This document shows positions 1-10,747 of a stretch of 64,000 nucleotides of DNA, one piece after another. The position numbers and the translations under genes are program-made. The DNA comes from Isochrysis galbana (Eukaryota > Haptophyta > Isochrysidales > Isochrysidaceae): the NCBI GenBank assembly GCA_018136815.1, contig CM030934.1, positions 6,309,698 through 6,373,697 on the forward strand, read 5' to 3'. A model generated the notes under the pieces. That model saw only the letters and a program-made list of their open reading frames with translations, searched no databases and had not been told where the DNA came from. Within the stretch, counting starts at the first letter, position 1. Each line of letters begins with the position of its first letter.

Positions 1-1298
1 TGCCTGATCAGCTTGTGCTTAGGCTACGGCGCATTGGGCTGATCGCCACGCTGACAATGCAGATTCTTCAACACATCCCAATGGTGGGAGATGTCGTACT
101 CACGACAGGCTCGGCAACTGTGCAAGGGCATGGTGTCATTTTCCTAGATGACATTGACCTTGAGGAAATCTCGCGTCCGGTGAAGACCTGCTCCGGCCGC
201 TTCTTCTTTCGCATTCACAGCGCGTCCTTCGATGTCGGCGGCTATGGCGCAGGCGTTGGCAACATCCTTGACGACATTGACGTCGGCGCTGTTTTCCCTG
301 TGCAGGACGCGTTATGCTTTGGTAATAGCGGCACGACCCTTAGCGAGATCAATGCGATGCAAGCCAATGCGAGCTCGTCGGGCAACGTGACTGGCGCTGC
401 AGCCATGGTCAACGAGATGGTCTGGCACATGATGCCACAGGTGAGCATGGCGACTGAGGCGCTGCTGAATGCCTCAACTATAGTCGTGGTGCTTGCCTTG
501 GCAACTCTTGCTGTGATTGTCTTCTTGGGCGCTTACTTTATTCACGACGATTCGCTTGTTGCACTCGGAAGGGTGCTGGTCGCGTTCGTGTCGCTAGGCG
601 TATTTGTCGGCATAATGTCTTACGCTGACCCGTTCGCCGCGGCCACCGGCTCGCTCGTTGTGCTTGTACTCTTCTCGTTGTGGCGAAGCATGGCATGCAT
701 CGGGTACTTCATATCGGTTGGGTTGGCCACGGCTCAAGGGAGGAGGGTGATCCTCTTGGTCTTGCTTATCCTTGGGGCGATGGCAAGGGTGGCCTACGTG
801 TATCGCGGCACGACTTCGGCACGCTGGCTCTTCTTAACATGCATCGTCATGGTCAGTGCTGGGAGCGCCTTCTGCCTCTCGCTCCCACTCTGCATGTTTA
901 GGACTCGTGGCGCCTTCCGGGCAATCAGCATTGCCAGCGCGAGAGCGAATGACATAGACGACGCTCCTCTTGCAGGCGACGCGCTGGAAGATGGGAGCCG
1001 AGTTGATCGCACAGCGATGCGCATCAGCCTGTTCCGGGATTTCAATTTGCGATTGGGTGGGTTGCCACGATGCCTCGTCTCGATGCTGACTGCATTGATT
1101 CTAGCCGGTTTCGTCGTGGTCTTCTCCGCTCTTCACTTCTCACGCGAGATCAACTCGCGGCTGTTTCTTCCACCGTCGCCACCCCCACCTACGGCACCTG
1201 CCCCGCCTTCCCTTCCAGTCTCGCCGCAAGCCGTCCTGGGAAGCATTTTGGACAACCCGGATAGCTATGAGTTAGAATGGCACAACAAGCAGGACTGA
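1..1298 (+). CDS. Multi-pass membrane protein, 5'-truncated by the window edge
   Basis: The reading frame is open from the first bases of the window to a TGA at 1296-1298, giving about 430 residues with no convincing start, so this is the 3' end of a larger gene. The first third is soluble and reads like an extracellular or lumenal region. It is followed by at least five hydrophobic segments (roughly residues 160-180, 188-204, 212-228, 245-262 and 275-295) and a last one near residue 360. The C-terminus is a Pro/Ser-rich stretch (PPSPPPP type) and a short acidic tail. I do not recognise the family. Length, steady codon use and clustered hydrophobic segments argue for a real gene. Receptor-like or channel-like roles are possible but unsupported. 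Confidence 0.6.
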   Translation, partial: PDQLVLRLRRIGLIATLTMQILQHIPMVGDVVLTTGSATVQGHGVIFLDDIDLEEISRPVKTCSGRFFFRIHSASFDVGGYGAGVGNILDDIDVGAVFPVQDALCFGNSGTTLSEINAMQANASSSGNVTGAAAMVNEMVWHMMPQVSMATEALLNASTIVVVLALATLAVIVFLGAYFIHDDSLVALGRVLVAFVSLGVFVGIMSYADPFAAATGSLVVLVLFSLWRSMACIGYFISVGLATAQGRRVILLVLLILGAMARVAYVYRGTTSARWLFLTCIVMVSAGSAFCLSLPLCMFRTRGAFRAISIASARANDIDDAPLAGDALEDGSRVDRTAMRISLFRDFNLRLGGLPRCLVSMLTALILAGFVVVFSALHFSREINSRLFLPPSPPPPTAPAPPSLPVSPQAVLGSILDNPDSYELEWHNKQD

Positions 1299-2757
1299 GA
1301 AGAACGGCAGGGCAAACTTGGAGGACGCGGTCGTTGCTGTAGCTCTCGCTCTACGGGTTTCTCTGCAACGAGACTGGCGGCTAGGCATCCCAGATCGCGA
1401 GCTTTTTCGAATAAGGCGAGGAACGTCCACAGGGTAAGCCGAACATTGCAGAGAGCTTGGAAACTCGAGCACCTCGAGTTCCACTTTCTGTCTGATGCTA
1501 CATATTGCATCCTCGATCTCAATTACGTCGCGTGAGAGTGCCAGGACCTAGCTAGGCCACAGATTTGTCAGTTGGAACACTTGTCAAGCCATCTCGTATC
1601 TATATCCCAAGTTGCTATTGGCCGATCGGGCCTTTTATTTATTCTTCGACTTGGACAAGACGGCGAGGAGTCCTCTTGGTGTGTGGTCCATCATCTCGAC
1701 TATCTTCTTGCACGGGTGAGGAGAGCCGACGTGAGGTATTGTGTGTAAATGTTGTTTGAATTTGCATAGCTGGGGAAACCAGGGTTGTTAGACGGCACTG
1801 GACAGAGTGCACGCGAAACAGCACTAGCCGACACTTGAGATGCTTAATGTTAATGTCGTCTACATCATTATCTCACGTGGCTGTGCGTCTGTGCGTGGAG
1901 GCAGCGCAAAAGAAGGCGCACGACCTTCGTGCGCCGGTTGCACATGCACATATGAGGAAAAAACGACTGGAGCTGGAGAGGTCGGAGGAAGCTCTAGTGC
2001 GCGACGGCCCGCCATCGGCATCAACGCCATGTCGTCCCTTTGGCTTTGGCTTGTACTGAACGCGCAGTAAAACTCACCCCTCCCCTGGAGAAGCAAGCGG
2101 CAAACGCGCACAAAAGATGAGCATAACGCAAAGCAAAGGCACCAACCCCAACTGCAAAACAGGCACGAACGCACGAACACAAACCGAGGTTGTGTGCAGC
2201 GCGGTGGCTTGCGTTGCATGGGGTGTGGGGCGTACTCATTGCCCTCGGCTAGAAAATTATGTGCTAACTGCTGATTGTGATGGTTACTGTTACCGTAATG
2301 TTATCTTCAGATTTTTTTACTGTTACCGTAATGTTGAGGTAGCGCAAGTTGCTGCAACGAACGGCTGGCGATGTTGCAGGTTGCGCTGCTCTCCGTGACT
2401 CCGTGAGCAAGGGCAACGCCAACCGGATTTGAAAATGCAGGTACCAACCCTCAACTGTGCCCCCCCTCACGTATCAAAGGAAGGAGGGTGGGGGTCGCAC
2501 TAGGTGGTCAAGCAAATCGCAAGTGGTCACGTGCTATGTGCTTAGAGGGCTGGGTCGCCGCTCGCTGTGACTGCATACTGCATGCATGATGCATGCAAGC
2601 CGCCTTTACAAATTGTGAGCCAGAAACGAATGAGCTTCCCCCCCACCCCGCCGTCCCGGCTGCGGTTGACTTCAGCTTGGAAAGGTCGTCACAGATGCAA
2701 GCACTATCAAGAAAAATATGTCTCGTCACATTCTCGAAGCCTCTTACGGCACTATAT
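1299..2757. other. Intergenic region, no convincing gene
   Basis: Only short overlapping open frames without domain character are seen. An 18-bp direct repeat (TACTGTTACCGTAATGTT) occurs twice near 2285-2302 and 2318-2335, separated by a T-rich spacer. The region holds the 3' flanks of the two convergent genes on either side. Confidence 0.5.
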
Positions 2758-3312
2758 CTACACCCCAACACTTTGCCCTCTTTGGTTCCAAAGTTTGAAC
2801 CAGTCTTGCCGTTTCGGCGCTCTCAGCATTTCCAGCATGTAGATCACGTTGAGCCAGGTGTAAAGCGTCGACAGATCGGCTATCACCGAAAACAAACGCG
2901 CTAATGTCTTATGGAGTTGTGCATCCAATAGATCACCCACATCGCAGAGCAAACCAATCCCATACCCGATTGCCGCCAACCGGCAACAAACTAGCACTCC
3001 TGCATACCTCGAGCCGTCTTGGCGTGCCTCAATCACTCCGGGTCGCAGCTTGCAGTGCAGTGCAGTCAATATGGGTGCCGCTACCAAGACGTTCAGCAGC
3101 TCCCACCCGTCGCTGGTGCGCAGGTGGTCTTCTGTCACAAGCATGTAGGCGAGCGTGACTGCATCGACAAGCACAAATCCCAGGTTGAGGTTGACGGCAC
3201 GCCGGGTGGAAGCCGGCGTGGCCTCGCTGGTGGTGCAGCAAAGGATCTGCTCGGCGCGGCTGATTCTATCTCTGCTCAGCCCGACGTACACGGCCTCGTC
3301 CTCACTCGCCAT
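2758..3312 (-). CDS. Small four-helix membrane protein, hypothetical
   Basis: A 184-codon single-exon frame on the minus strand starting at ATG 3312. The N-terminal 40 residues are polar. Hydrophobic segments then follow at about residues 43-60, 72-86, 104-122 and 138-160, and the tail is basic (KRQDWFKLWNQR). A TATA-like box lies about 80 bp upstream of the start, which supports a real promoter. No family is recognised. The upstream side abuts the tyrosine-recombinase fragment and the retroelement, so the promoter sits at the edge of a transposon-rich block. Confidence 0.55.
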   Translation of the reverse strand: MASEDEAVYVGLSRDRISRAEQILCCTTSEATPASTRRAVNLNLGFVLVDAVTLAYMLVTEDHLRTSDGWELLNVLVAAPILTALHCKLRPGVIEARQDGSRYAGVLVCCRLAAIGYGIGLLCDVGDLLDAQLHKTLARLFSVIADLSTLYTWLNVIYMLEMLRAPKRQDWFKLWNQRGQSVGV

Positions 3313-3390
3313 GTGGGCGGAGGCGGGCGAGGGGGCAAGGTTTCGGCCCCGCGTAGGAGCGGCCGCGCGCGGAGGGAAATGCTTCGAAGA

Positions 3391-3398
3391 TATTTATA
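3391..3398 (-). promoter_or_regulatory. TATA-like box upstream of the membrane protein gene
   Basis: Read on the minus strand the sequence is TATAAATA, about 80 bp upstream of the ATG at 3312. This is a good match to a canonical TATA element at a plausible distance for a short 5' UTR. Confidence 0.45.
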
Positions 3399-3501
3399 CT
3401 CCAACGTGTATGAAAAGTTTTTGTCTCGCCCCCTGGGCACTCTTCCTGGCTCCTGGCACCGTGACCTCCCATCTAACGCATCGTTACATAAGACATTAGC
3501 A

Positions 3502-3918
3502 TTAGAATTGTGCTAGCTGTACCCATCCCGGGACGGCGCTTTCCAGGCTAGTGCTGGCCCCAGCTGCGATGGCGTCAGCTGTTCGAAGTTGCTGCGCCAC
3601 GGTGTCGCGCGCGTAGATGTGGGCTACGTCCGAGTCCCAGCGCCCGCGGGCCTTGAGCTGTTGCTCTGTCCCTCCGGCGTCCGCCAAATCCGTGGCGCCG
3701 CCAATGCGGAAACTATGCGCGCTCACTTCGGCCACGTCGAGCTCCCTGGGGAGGCGGGCTGCGAGCCGCTTCGCGTAGGCGTAGTGGCTCAGCTCCGCTG
3801 TGGTAATCGGTGCGACGGCCCCTACGCTCCGGCCGTTGGTGCATTGGCGTGTTGGCGTTGTTGCGCCCGGACGCGAGGTGCAATGCGTCTCCGCAGCAAC
3901 TTTCTCCCATGAGTGCAC
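3502..3918 (-). pseudogene. Tyrosine recombinase C-terminal fragment (DIRS/Ngaro/Crypton-like)
   Basis: 138 codons carry the C-terminal catalytic half of a tyrosine recombinase. The HxxR box reads HSFRIGGA, followed by the GRW box (ARGRWDSD) and the catalytic tyrosine in IYAR. The spacing and the wording of these boxes are typical of recombinases from YR retrotransposons and Cryptons. The N-terminal half with the first catalytic arginine is not found upstream, where sequence and then a scaffold gap intervene, so this is a fragment or a last exon. It lies on the same strand as the neighbouring reverse transcriptase and exactly where a gypsy element would carry its DDE integrase. Whether both belong to one element cannot be decided across the gap. 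Confidence 0.75.
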
Positions 3919-4089
3919 GCCGTGCGTTCACCTCCCGCGGGGGAACTCTGGGGGAGATTTACGAAATAATATGAGTTGCGGACATCTGGGGATATTCGCC
4001 CGACATTCACTGCTTTGATTCTCTCACGCGCGCGATCCTCCCATTCCCCCAAAATAGACTTCCATGGGCCGGACAAGGCGGGGGAGTCA

Positions 4090-4189
4090 NNNNNNNNNNN
4101 NNNNNNNNNNNNNNNNNNNNNNNNNNNNNNNNNNNNNNNNNNNNNNNNNNNNNNNNNNNNNNNNNNNNNNNNNNNNNNNNNNNNNNNNN
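4090..4189. other. Assembly gap of 100 N
   Basis: Exactly 100 N, the usual placeholder for a gap of unknown length. It interrupts the retroelement downstream of RNase H, where the integrase or recombinase region should be. Confidence 0.99.
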
Positions 4190-4600
4190 GTCGCCCACAT
4201 CGAGATACGAGGAGGTAATCGACTCCGAAGATTCCGATGCTTGACGAGCGAGCCTATCGCTTGCTTGTTGGCGGCGAGCGGTGAGGGTGGATGAAGTAAC
4301 CGCGGCGGCGACTATGTCGTGAATTTCAGAAGAATCGAAAGAATGGGCGTCACTCTCCTCGAGATGGAGAGGATCGTGATCAGGCTCGAGAGCAACTAAG
4401 CGGGATAAGCCGTCGGCGTCCCAGTGAGTGACTCCAGGTTTGTGCACGACGTCGAATCTATATTCGGCTAGCTTTAGGACCCATCGCATGAGGCGCGAGG
4501 CTGGACCACCGGTGACTTGATCTTTCATCGTGTGAAGCCAGCGCAAAGCTGAATGGTCTACGACGAGGGTGAAGTGGCGACCCCAAAGATAAGGCCTCAA
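4190..4600 (-). pseudogene. RNase H C-terminal part of the retroelement pol
   Basis: The frame opens with RPYLWGRHFTLVVDHSAL, the classical gypsy RNase H segment, and runs through DADGLSRL, which usually marks the end of RNase H. An acidic, Ser-rich linker then enters the scaffold gap. It is one base out of frame with the preceding RT/RNase H frame, near 4605. The sequence visible beyond the gap (4007-4089) is short and shows no integrase HHCC or DDE signature. Confidence 0.8.
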
Positions 4601-5094
4601 TTTCGGATCGATTCTAGCGCTGCTAGAAGTTCGATTTCAGTGACTGTCCAATGGCGCTCAGCCGGACTCAAGCTACGACCGTAGTATGCAACGACGCGCT
4701 CTCTCCCTTCGTCGTCTTTTTGGGCGAGGACGCCGGCGATGCCGAGCTTGCTAGCACCGTCGGTTTTAACGAGGAAAGGACGGTCGTCTCGAGGAGGTGC
4801 AAGTAGATCTTCGATAGCCTGTCGACAGGCTTCTGTTTGCGACTCGACCGGGACGTCGCACCCTTTCCGCGTGAGAGCGGTTAACGGCGCCGCACGGATC
4901 GCAAAACGACGGATGAAACGGCGGTAGTAGGAGCACAATCCAAGGAACGAACGGACGGCTTCGATCGAGTTGATTTGGGTTGGGTCGATTTTCGAGACAG
5001 CTTCCACTTTCTTGGGATCCATCCGAAGACCTTCACGCGAAACAACGTGGCCGAGATATTCAGCCGAGGTGGCAAAGAAAACGCATTTCGACAT
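4597..5094 (-). pseudogene. RT thumb and RNase H N-terminal part of the retroelement pol
   Basis: This frame continues the reverse transcriptase after a one-base shift. It has the motif around YLGHVVSREGL, the connection SFLGLCSYYRRFI, and the RNase H start TDGASKLGIAGVLAQ with its first catalytic Asp. It ends in ELLAALESIRN, where a second one-base shift moves the frame into the next part. All parts are in the order expected of Ty3/gypsy pol. Confidence 0.85.
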
Positions 5095-7415
5095 CTTGCA
5101 AGTGAGGCCCGCCAGATGAGACGTTCCAAGACAAGATCAAGACGGTGTAACATTTGTTGGAATGACGACTCTTCCCTGGCCTGCAGCGAGTCACCGACAC
5201 CTGTCGACCAGGCGCCGACATCATCCAAGTATGGCATACAAATCTCCCATGCCAGCCCACCGAGAACGGCGTCCATGAGGCGGCACATATACGAGGGACC
5301 GGATTGAACACCGAAAGGCAAGTAATTGAACTCGTACTTGCCGCGATGAGTAGTGAACGCGGTGATATGTTTATCGGATTCTTTGATCGGTATACCCCAG
5401 AAACCAGATGCCAGGTCCAGGGTGCAAAGGAATAGAGAATCGAGGTTGCCTTGACCGGACGACAATCGGTCGATGGCTTCTACCGTGAGGGGAAGAGGGC
5501 TGTCTTCTAGACGAAGCTTGGAGTTGACGTCGCGATAGTCTACGCAGAAACGTACGGAGCCATCCTTCTTAGTGACTAACACGACTCGAGAGGCCCACGA
5601 CGAATTTGATTTCCTAATGATGCCCGCGGACTCCATCTTGCAAACTTCGTCCTCTATGATCTTCTCACCCTCTCGTCCAACTCTAGACGGTGCGTGACGG
5701 TGAGCTTCGGCTCCGGGGTTGAGCGGTAGCTCTACCTCCATCACGTGAGTGTGATTCGGGTTAGTCGGGTCAATTGCGAAAGCAGCGATACGTCGGGCCA
5801 GTAGACGACGAACTTGTTCACGTTGGGGCATCGAGAGACGGCCCTCGGGGTCGATCTTGGCTGCCTCGAGGAGCTTGCGTTGGTCCTCGTTGAGCGACTC
5901 AATCACATCCGGCGAGTTATTGTCACCGACGCGGTGATAAGTTCCAGCGTGAATCTTGAATCGAACCTGTAGCGAAGCTACAGGATGGAACGACGGAAGG
6001 TGTAGTGGTTTGGGGTCAGTATTGGCCACCGTAACCGCGATGGTGTGGTCGGATTTCGGCCTCTCTACTTGAGGGATGACGAGCGGAGAGCTGTCAATAG
6101 TCTCGCGTGTAGGGAGTCGGTCCACGAGCATGGCGCAGTCTTCGTGTTCTCGAAGAGCTAGCGGAATTCGGACGTGAAACGTCGCCCGATGATAGGCCGG
6201 GATCGTGATAGGTTCATGGGTATATAGGAGGTACTCGGAGCCACAAGACGCCGGCGCTTTGGCGGCAAACTCATCGGCCGTGTTGAAGAGCGGCTCGGAG
6301 ACTAGCTGGTTGTCGTTTTCGGCGGCTTGCGGCCCTCGGAAGAAGTCAGTCGTGATTGGGTTCGCGGAGGTCGGACAGACCTGTGCACAAGTCATGCTGA
6401 CAGGGACCACCGCTATCGGTGACGTCGAGACGCGAAAGATCGGCGGAGCGTCGGGGCTTGGACTGCCATTAACCTCAAGAGGAGCCACCGTGGATGGGGC
6501 ACCGAGGGTGATAGAGCCGTCCGCGCTGTCGGAGGCGAGCTGAATCGAAGCGGCGTGCGTAGCTAAGAAGTCGTTCCCGAGCAGTAGCATCGGGTTGCCT
6601 TCAATCACCATGAACGTATGACGAAAGAGAAATCCACCGACGGAGAAAACGATTCGAGCCTTGCCTCGCGTGATAAGAGGTAGGCCGTCTGGGCCATGGA
6701 GCGGTGTCACTACGGCTTGCGGCAGCCGCTCGACGCATGCGTCGTTGGGTAGGCTGGACAAGAGGGAAGTGGTCACGACCGACGGGCCAGCTCCGGTGTC
6801 AGCGAGTGTGCTGTTGACCGTGAGGGCGGAGTCGGCTAAGATTACTCCTTCTTTGCCGGCAGCCTCGCCGGAGCGGCAGACCATTAGATCTCGAACATAT
6901 AGACAATGGCTTGGGTAGGCAGATGGTAGGGTATCCACGACGCTCTCCGGCCGGTGCGCGGTCACGTGTGCAATGGTGTCGGACAGGGACGGGGTTGGTC
7001 GCCAGCGTCGTTGCTCGGGTGAATTCGTCGTCAAACTGGTCGTCGTCTCTTCGGGTACTCCGACTGCCGCTATCGTGGCAGAGGGCCTAGAGGGGTCGTC
7101 CTCGTTGGTAGCGGTACAGGGTGATAGCTTGGGACTAGTGTAGCCCAGGCCTCTCTTGTCGGTGGGGTGCCTCGGGTGGTCGGACATCTTTTCCCAATCT
7201 TTCTCGAGACGGGCTTGGGCTTCTGTCTTGGGTCTTCGAACTAATGAGGCTAGCTCTTCGGCGCGGATGCCTTTGGCTTCCACGAACTCGATCGGCGCTC
7301 GGACGGCAGCGGCGAGGTCGGATTCCTCGTCGGCGTTTCGTCCGGCTAGAGCTTGCGCTCTTATTTCGTCAGCGGTTTCGAGCGTGACGTTGGACCATTT
7401 CTGGTCCCCGTTCAC
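4881..7415 (-). pseudogene. Aspartic protease and reverse transcriptase of the retroelement
   Basis: 844 codons. The first 120 repeat the end of the neighbouring methyltransferase frame because of a 611-bp tandem duplication. A retropepsin-like protease follows, with the active site ADTGAG (near 6793) and the downstream LLLGNDFL. The reverse transcriptase has fingers/palm motifs including VLVTKKDGSVRFCVDYR, LDLASGFWGIP, FNYLPFGVQSGP and the catalytic YLDD (near 5230, followed by VGAW). After LDLVLERL the frame leaves the conserved reading, consistent with a one-base indel near 5100. Before the duplication this would have been one frame with the methyltransferase region. Confidence 0.9.
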
Positions 7416-8126
7416 TCCGAATGATTGCCATTGTTGGCGCCGCTTCCGGAGAGTCGTCGGCGTCGTCGGACGCGGCGAGCTCGCGCGTGCCGGAGGCGGG
7501 GCGGTCCATGGAGAGAATGGCTTGGGTAGGCAGATGGTAGGGTATCCACGACGCTCTCCGGCCGGTGCGCGGTCACGTGTGCAATGGTGTCGGACAGGGA
7601 CGGGGTTGGTCGCCAGCGTCGTTGCTCGGGTGAATTCGTCGTCAAACTGGTCGTCGTCTCTTCGGGTACTCCGACTGCCGCTATCGTGGCAGAGGGCCTA
7701 GAGGGGTCGTCCTCGTTGGTAGCGGTACAGGGTGATAGCTTGGGACTAGTGTAGCCCAGGCCTCTCTTGTCGGTGGGGTGCCTCGGGTGGTCGGACATCT
7801 CTTCCCAATCTTTCTCGAGACGGGCTTGGGCTTCTGTCTTGGGTCTTCGAACTAATGAGGCTAGCTCTTCGGCGCGGATGCCTTTGGCTTCCACGAACTC
7901 GATCGGCGCTCGGACGGCAGCGGCGAGGTCGGATTCCTCGTCGGCGTTTCGTCCGGCTAGAGCTTGCGCTCTTATTTCGTCAGCGGTTTCGAGCGTGACG
8001 TTGGACCATTTCTGGTCCCCGTTCACTCCGAATGATTGCCATTGTTGGCGCCGCTTCCGGAGAGTCGTCGGCGTCGTCGGACGCGGCGAGCTCGCGCGTG
8101 CCGGAGGCGGGGCGGTCCATGGAGAG
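6905..8126. repeat. 611-bp head-to-tail tandem duplication inside pol
   Basis: The unit at about 6905-7515 is repeated at about 7516-8126. The copies look almost identical: one difference is visible (7190 region, tttcc versus cttcc, Lys versus Glu). Since 611 is not a multiple of three, the duplication breaks a frame that would otherwise run from the methyltransferase into protease-RT. The junction carries the short shared string gagagaatgg. Confidence 0.95.
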
Positions 8127-10747
8127 AATGGGTCGTGGAGTGTAGACTCGGAGGCGTGGAGTGGCGTGTCGTTGTCGTGGTTATCGTGGGTTTCTTTTTG
8201 GTCTTCGTGGTTGTCTGACTCGGGAGTAGCTGGACGGGAAACAACGGGGTCGGAAGAAACTTCACTCGTTTCCCTCCCCCTCTCATAACGATGAAGAGCC
8301 GACCACGGCTCGTAGGCGGTAGCCTCGGTCGAGCTAAGTGAAGGCCGGTCCAATAGGCTGCACCGCGCGCAAGCGAGTAGCTCTAACGCGGACAATTTCT
8401 TCGTCGACGTCTGGTCTCGCTGTTGGCTCAAATGTCGAAGAAGAACCGGCATCCAATGGATCGCCATCGCTCCAGCTACACCGACGTAGGTGCGGCTGCG
8501 AAGAGCGCCACGGTGCGGTGAAGGAGAGAGGTTAGCCATGGCCGACTCACGGCCATCCACGACGCAAGTTGGCTGGAGGGGCGGCAGCCCTTTGGTGAGG
8601 TACAACCCGGTGGCTTTCTGGTGTCCAGTGCCGTGCTCCCAGGGTTGGACGAATTGGGTCGGGGTCAACCCCCCGACTAAACGGCGAGCTTCCGCATGCA
8701 TCCGAGGGTTCTCGACCGCTACAAACGGAGCAGTGGCGGAGGCCATTGACTTGAAGACGCGAGCGGCCGACTCAAGAGCGGCACGACGTCCGGGTTCTTG
8801 GGAGAGCCATTGACTGCTGACAGCGGAGAGGTACGTGCAGGGCGGGTGGGCGATGACTAGGTCCCAACCTAGGTTTTGGACATGAAGCGCGTCGCCTTGG
8901 AAGTGGGGCACGTAATCGATCTCGGAAGGATACAAATCGCACGTAGCTACATCAGCACCGGCGAGTAGGAACATGGAGGAGACGACGCCGCTCGTCTCGC
9001 CAACGACGAGAACGCGTGGTGCGTGACAGCCAGACGTCAGCCCGTCTTGGACTCGTTGATCCATCTTCGTGAGCTCAGCGCAAAGCTCATCGAAGTGCTT
9101 GGGTAGCGCGGCGGCAGGCGAGGCTAGGGTGCCATTGCGAGGCCGGCGAAGCTCTTGGGCTGCCTCCGTGAGGTGCCGAGGTAATACCACCGCAGAGCCG
9201 CTCGCTCGTGCACGAAGAGAGGCGAGAGCGTGGAGAGCGGGTGACGGGGTATCATCACGGGTGCCGACATCGGAGTTGTTTTGAGAGGAATCGAAGGACT
9301 GGATCGCGGACGCATTGATCGCTGCCACGCGCATGATGGTGGTGGCAGTGGTATCGAGAGGCAGGCAGTGCTCGGAGGCGGCGACCGGTGGCCGCAGCGA
9401 CGTAGGACGAATGGAAGAAGACTCGGATATCGACGACGTAGAGACGGGCTCGGAGGACGGGATTGACGAAGAAACTCGGAGAAGTGGGGTGTCGGACGGC
9501 GGCGACGGACGCCGCGGCCGCGAGACCACCGGTGAGAGACATGAAGGACATGGCTCAGGGACTCGGTTGGGCTGGCTCAATGGGCGTAGAAGCTCGGTTT
9601 GGGAGGCCGCCGTTCCTCGACGTGCAGAGGAGTTGTGGTCACTCTCCATGGTCACGTCGGAAGAGGAGACGTCGTTGCATTCTGTCGTCGGCGGGGTCGG
9701 CGCCGGCGAAAGAAGGGACGTGGCTGTCGTAGAAGCCGGCTGCGGGGAAGGCTGGGGCCAGGGTGGTGGCTCTGCGGCAGCGGCTGGCGTGGGTAGTGGC
9801 CGAAGAGGTTCTGCAATGCGAAGCATTCTTCGGAGGACTTGGCTCGGGCTAGCGGGTGGATGGACCGCTGAAATTACGGTGGATTCAGACTCGAATTCGG
9901 AAGACTCGGCGACTTGAGAGGGGCTAGGAGACGGCTGTTCAAGCTCCTCCAGGGCTCTCGGTTGATGGGGTGGCGTGGGAACGCCGGTGGTCGACCGCGG
10001 ACTCCGCGGTGACGTTAATTTGTACTCGGACTCGGACTCGTCGTTTCTGGCGTGCTGGACGCCAATAACAGGGCTAACTTTCGAAATGGGAACGGACGGG
10101 GCCGGCTCAAAGGTGAAGCCCCCTGGCGTCGCAACCGTCGGTGAGGACGAAGCTGAAGCTTGTGATGACAATAGGGGCACGGTGGCCAGCACCGGTTGGC
10201 TCGGTGCGGCCGAAATCTCGGACTCGGTGACGGGCTTGATTACGCGGGCTCGGGATGCACTGTCTTGTGCGATTGGACTCGGACTCGGAACGGAAACGGA
10301 AGGGATCGGCTCGGCGGCGTGCAGCCTGCTGGAGTGGCAGGCCGGCTGCGGCGAGACTCGGAACGGTGGCTCGGACAAGGACACAGTGGCTGTCGTCGAG
10401 GGCTTCGGCGTCAGCTTGTGTTTGGACTCGATACGCGGTGGCTCGTGAAACGGGGCTCGGTTGTGGTTGGAATTCTGGAAGTGACCGGAGATTCCAAATG
10501 ACTCAGACTCGGGGCGCGGAGGACCGAAGGTGAACACTCCCGCGGAAGGAGTGGTCGTCGGAGGCTCAGTGAGTGGCTGGAGCTCCGTTAATCCTGCGGT
10601 CGACCGCGTGGTAGGACTCGGTGACGTTGTAAACTCGGACTCGGACTCGGACTCGGACTCGGATGGCTCAGAACGGGGTTTGCTCAAAACAGGCTTGGAC
10701 TCGGACTCGAAAGAAAGTGGGGAAGAACCGGAGAACTGCGCCTCCAT
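7412..10747 (-). pseudogene. Retroelement ORF with cytosine-methyltransferase-like domain
   Basis: 1111 codons. Residues 1-560 are low-complexity, rich in Ser, Pro and Glu, with an (SE)n run encoded by a CGGACT-type repeat near 10630-10660. Residues about 575-770 form a compact methyltransferase: a SAM-binding VLVVGETSG with an acidic strand end CDLYPSE, QGDALHVQNLGWDL, the catalytic AHPPCTYL (near 8829-8849), then VAVENPRMH, VQPWEHGTGHQKAT and RSRTYVGVAGAMA. This arrangement is the small phage-type DNA cytosine methyltransferase family, not the DNMT1/DNMT3 type. After another acidic linker the frame enters the duplicated 611-bp unit and runs out in the wrong frame. Fusion to protease and RT in the ancestral frame is inferred from the duplicated segment. 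Enzymatic activity is unknown. Confidence 0.8.

Noticed and set aside
4007-4089. Search for an integrase after RNase H
   Set aside because: The 80 bases beyond the gap show no HHCC or DDE signature, and the gap prevents a firm statement of absence.
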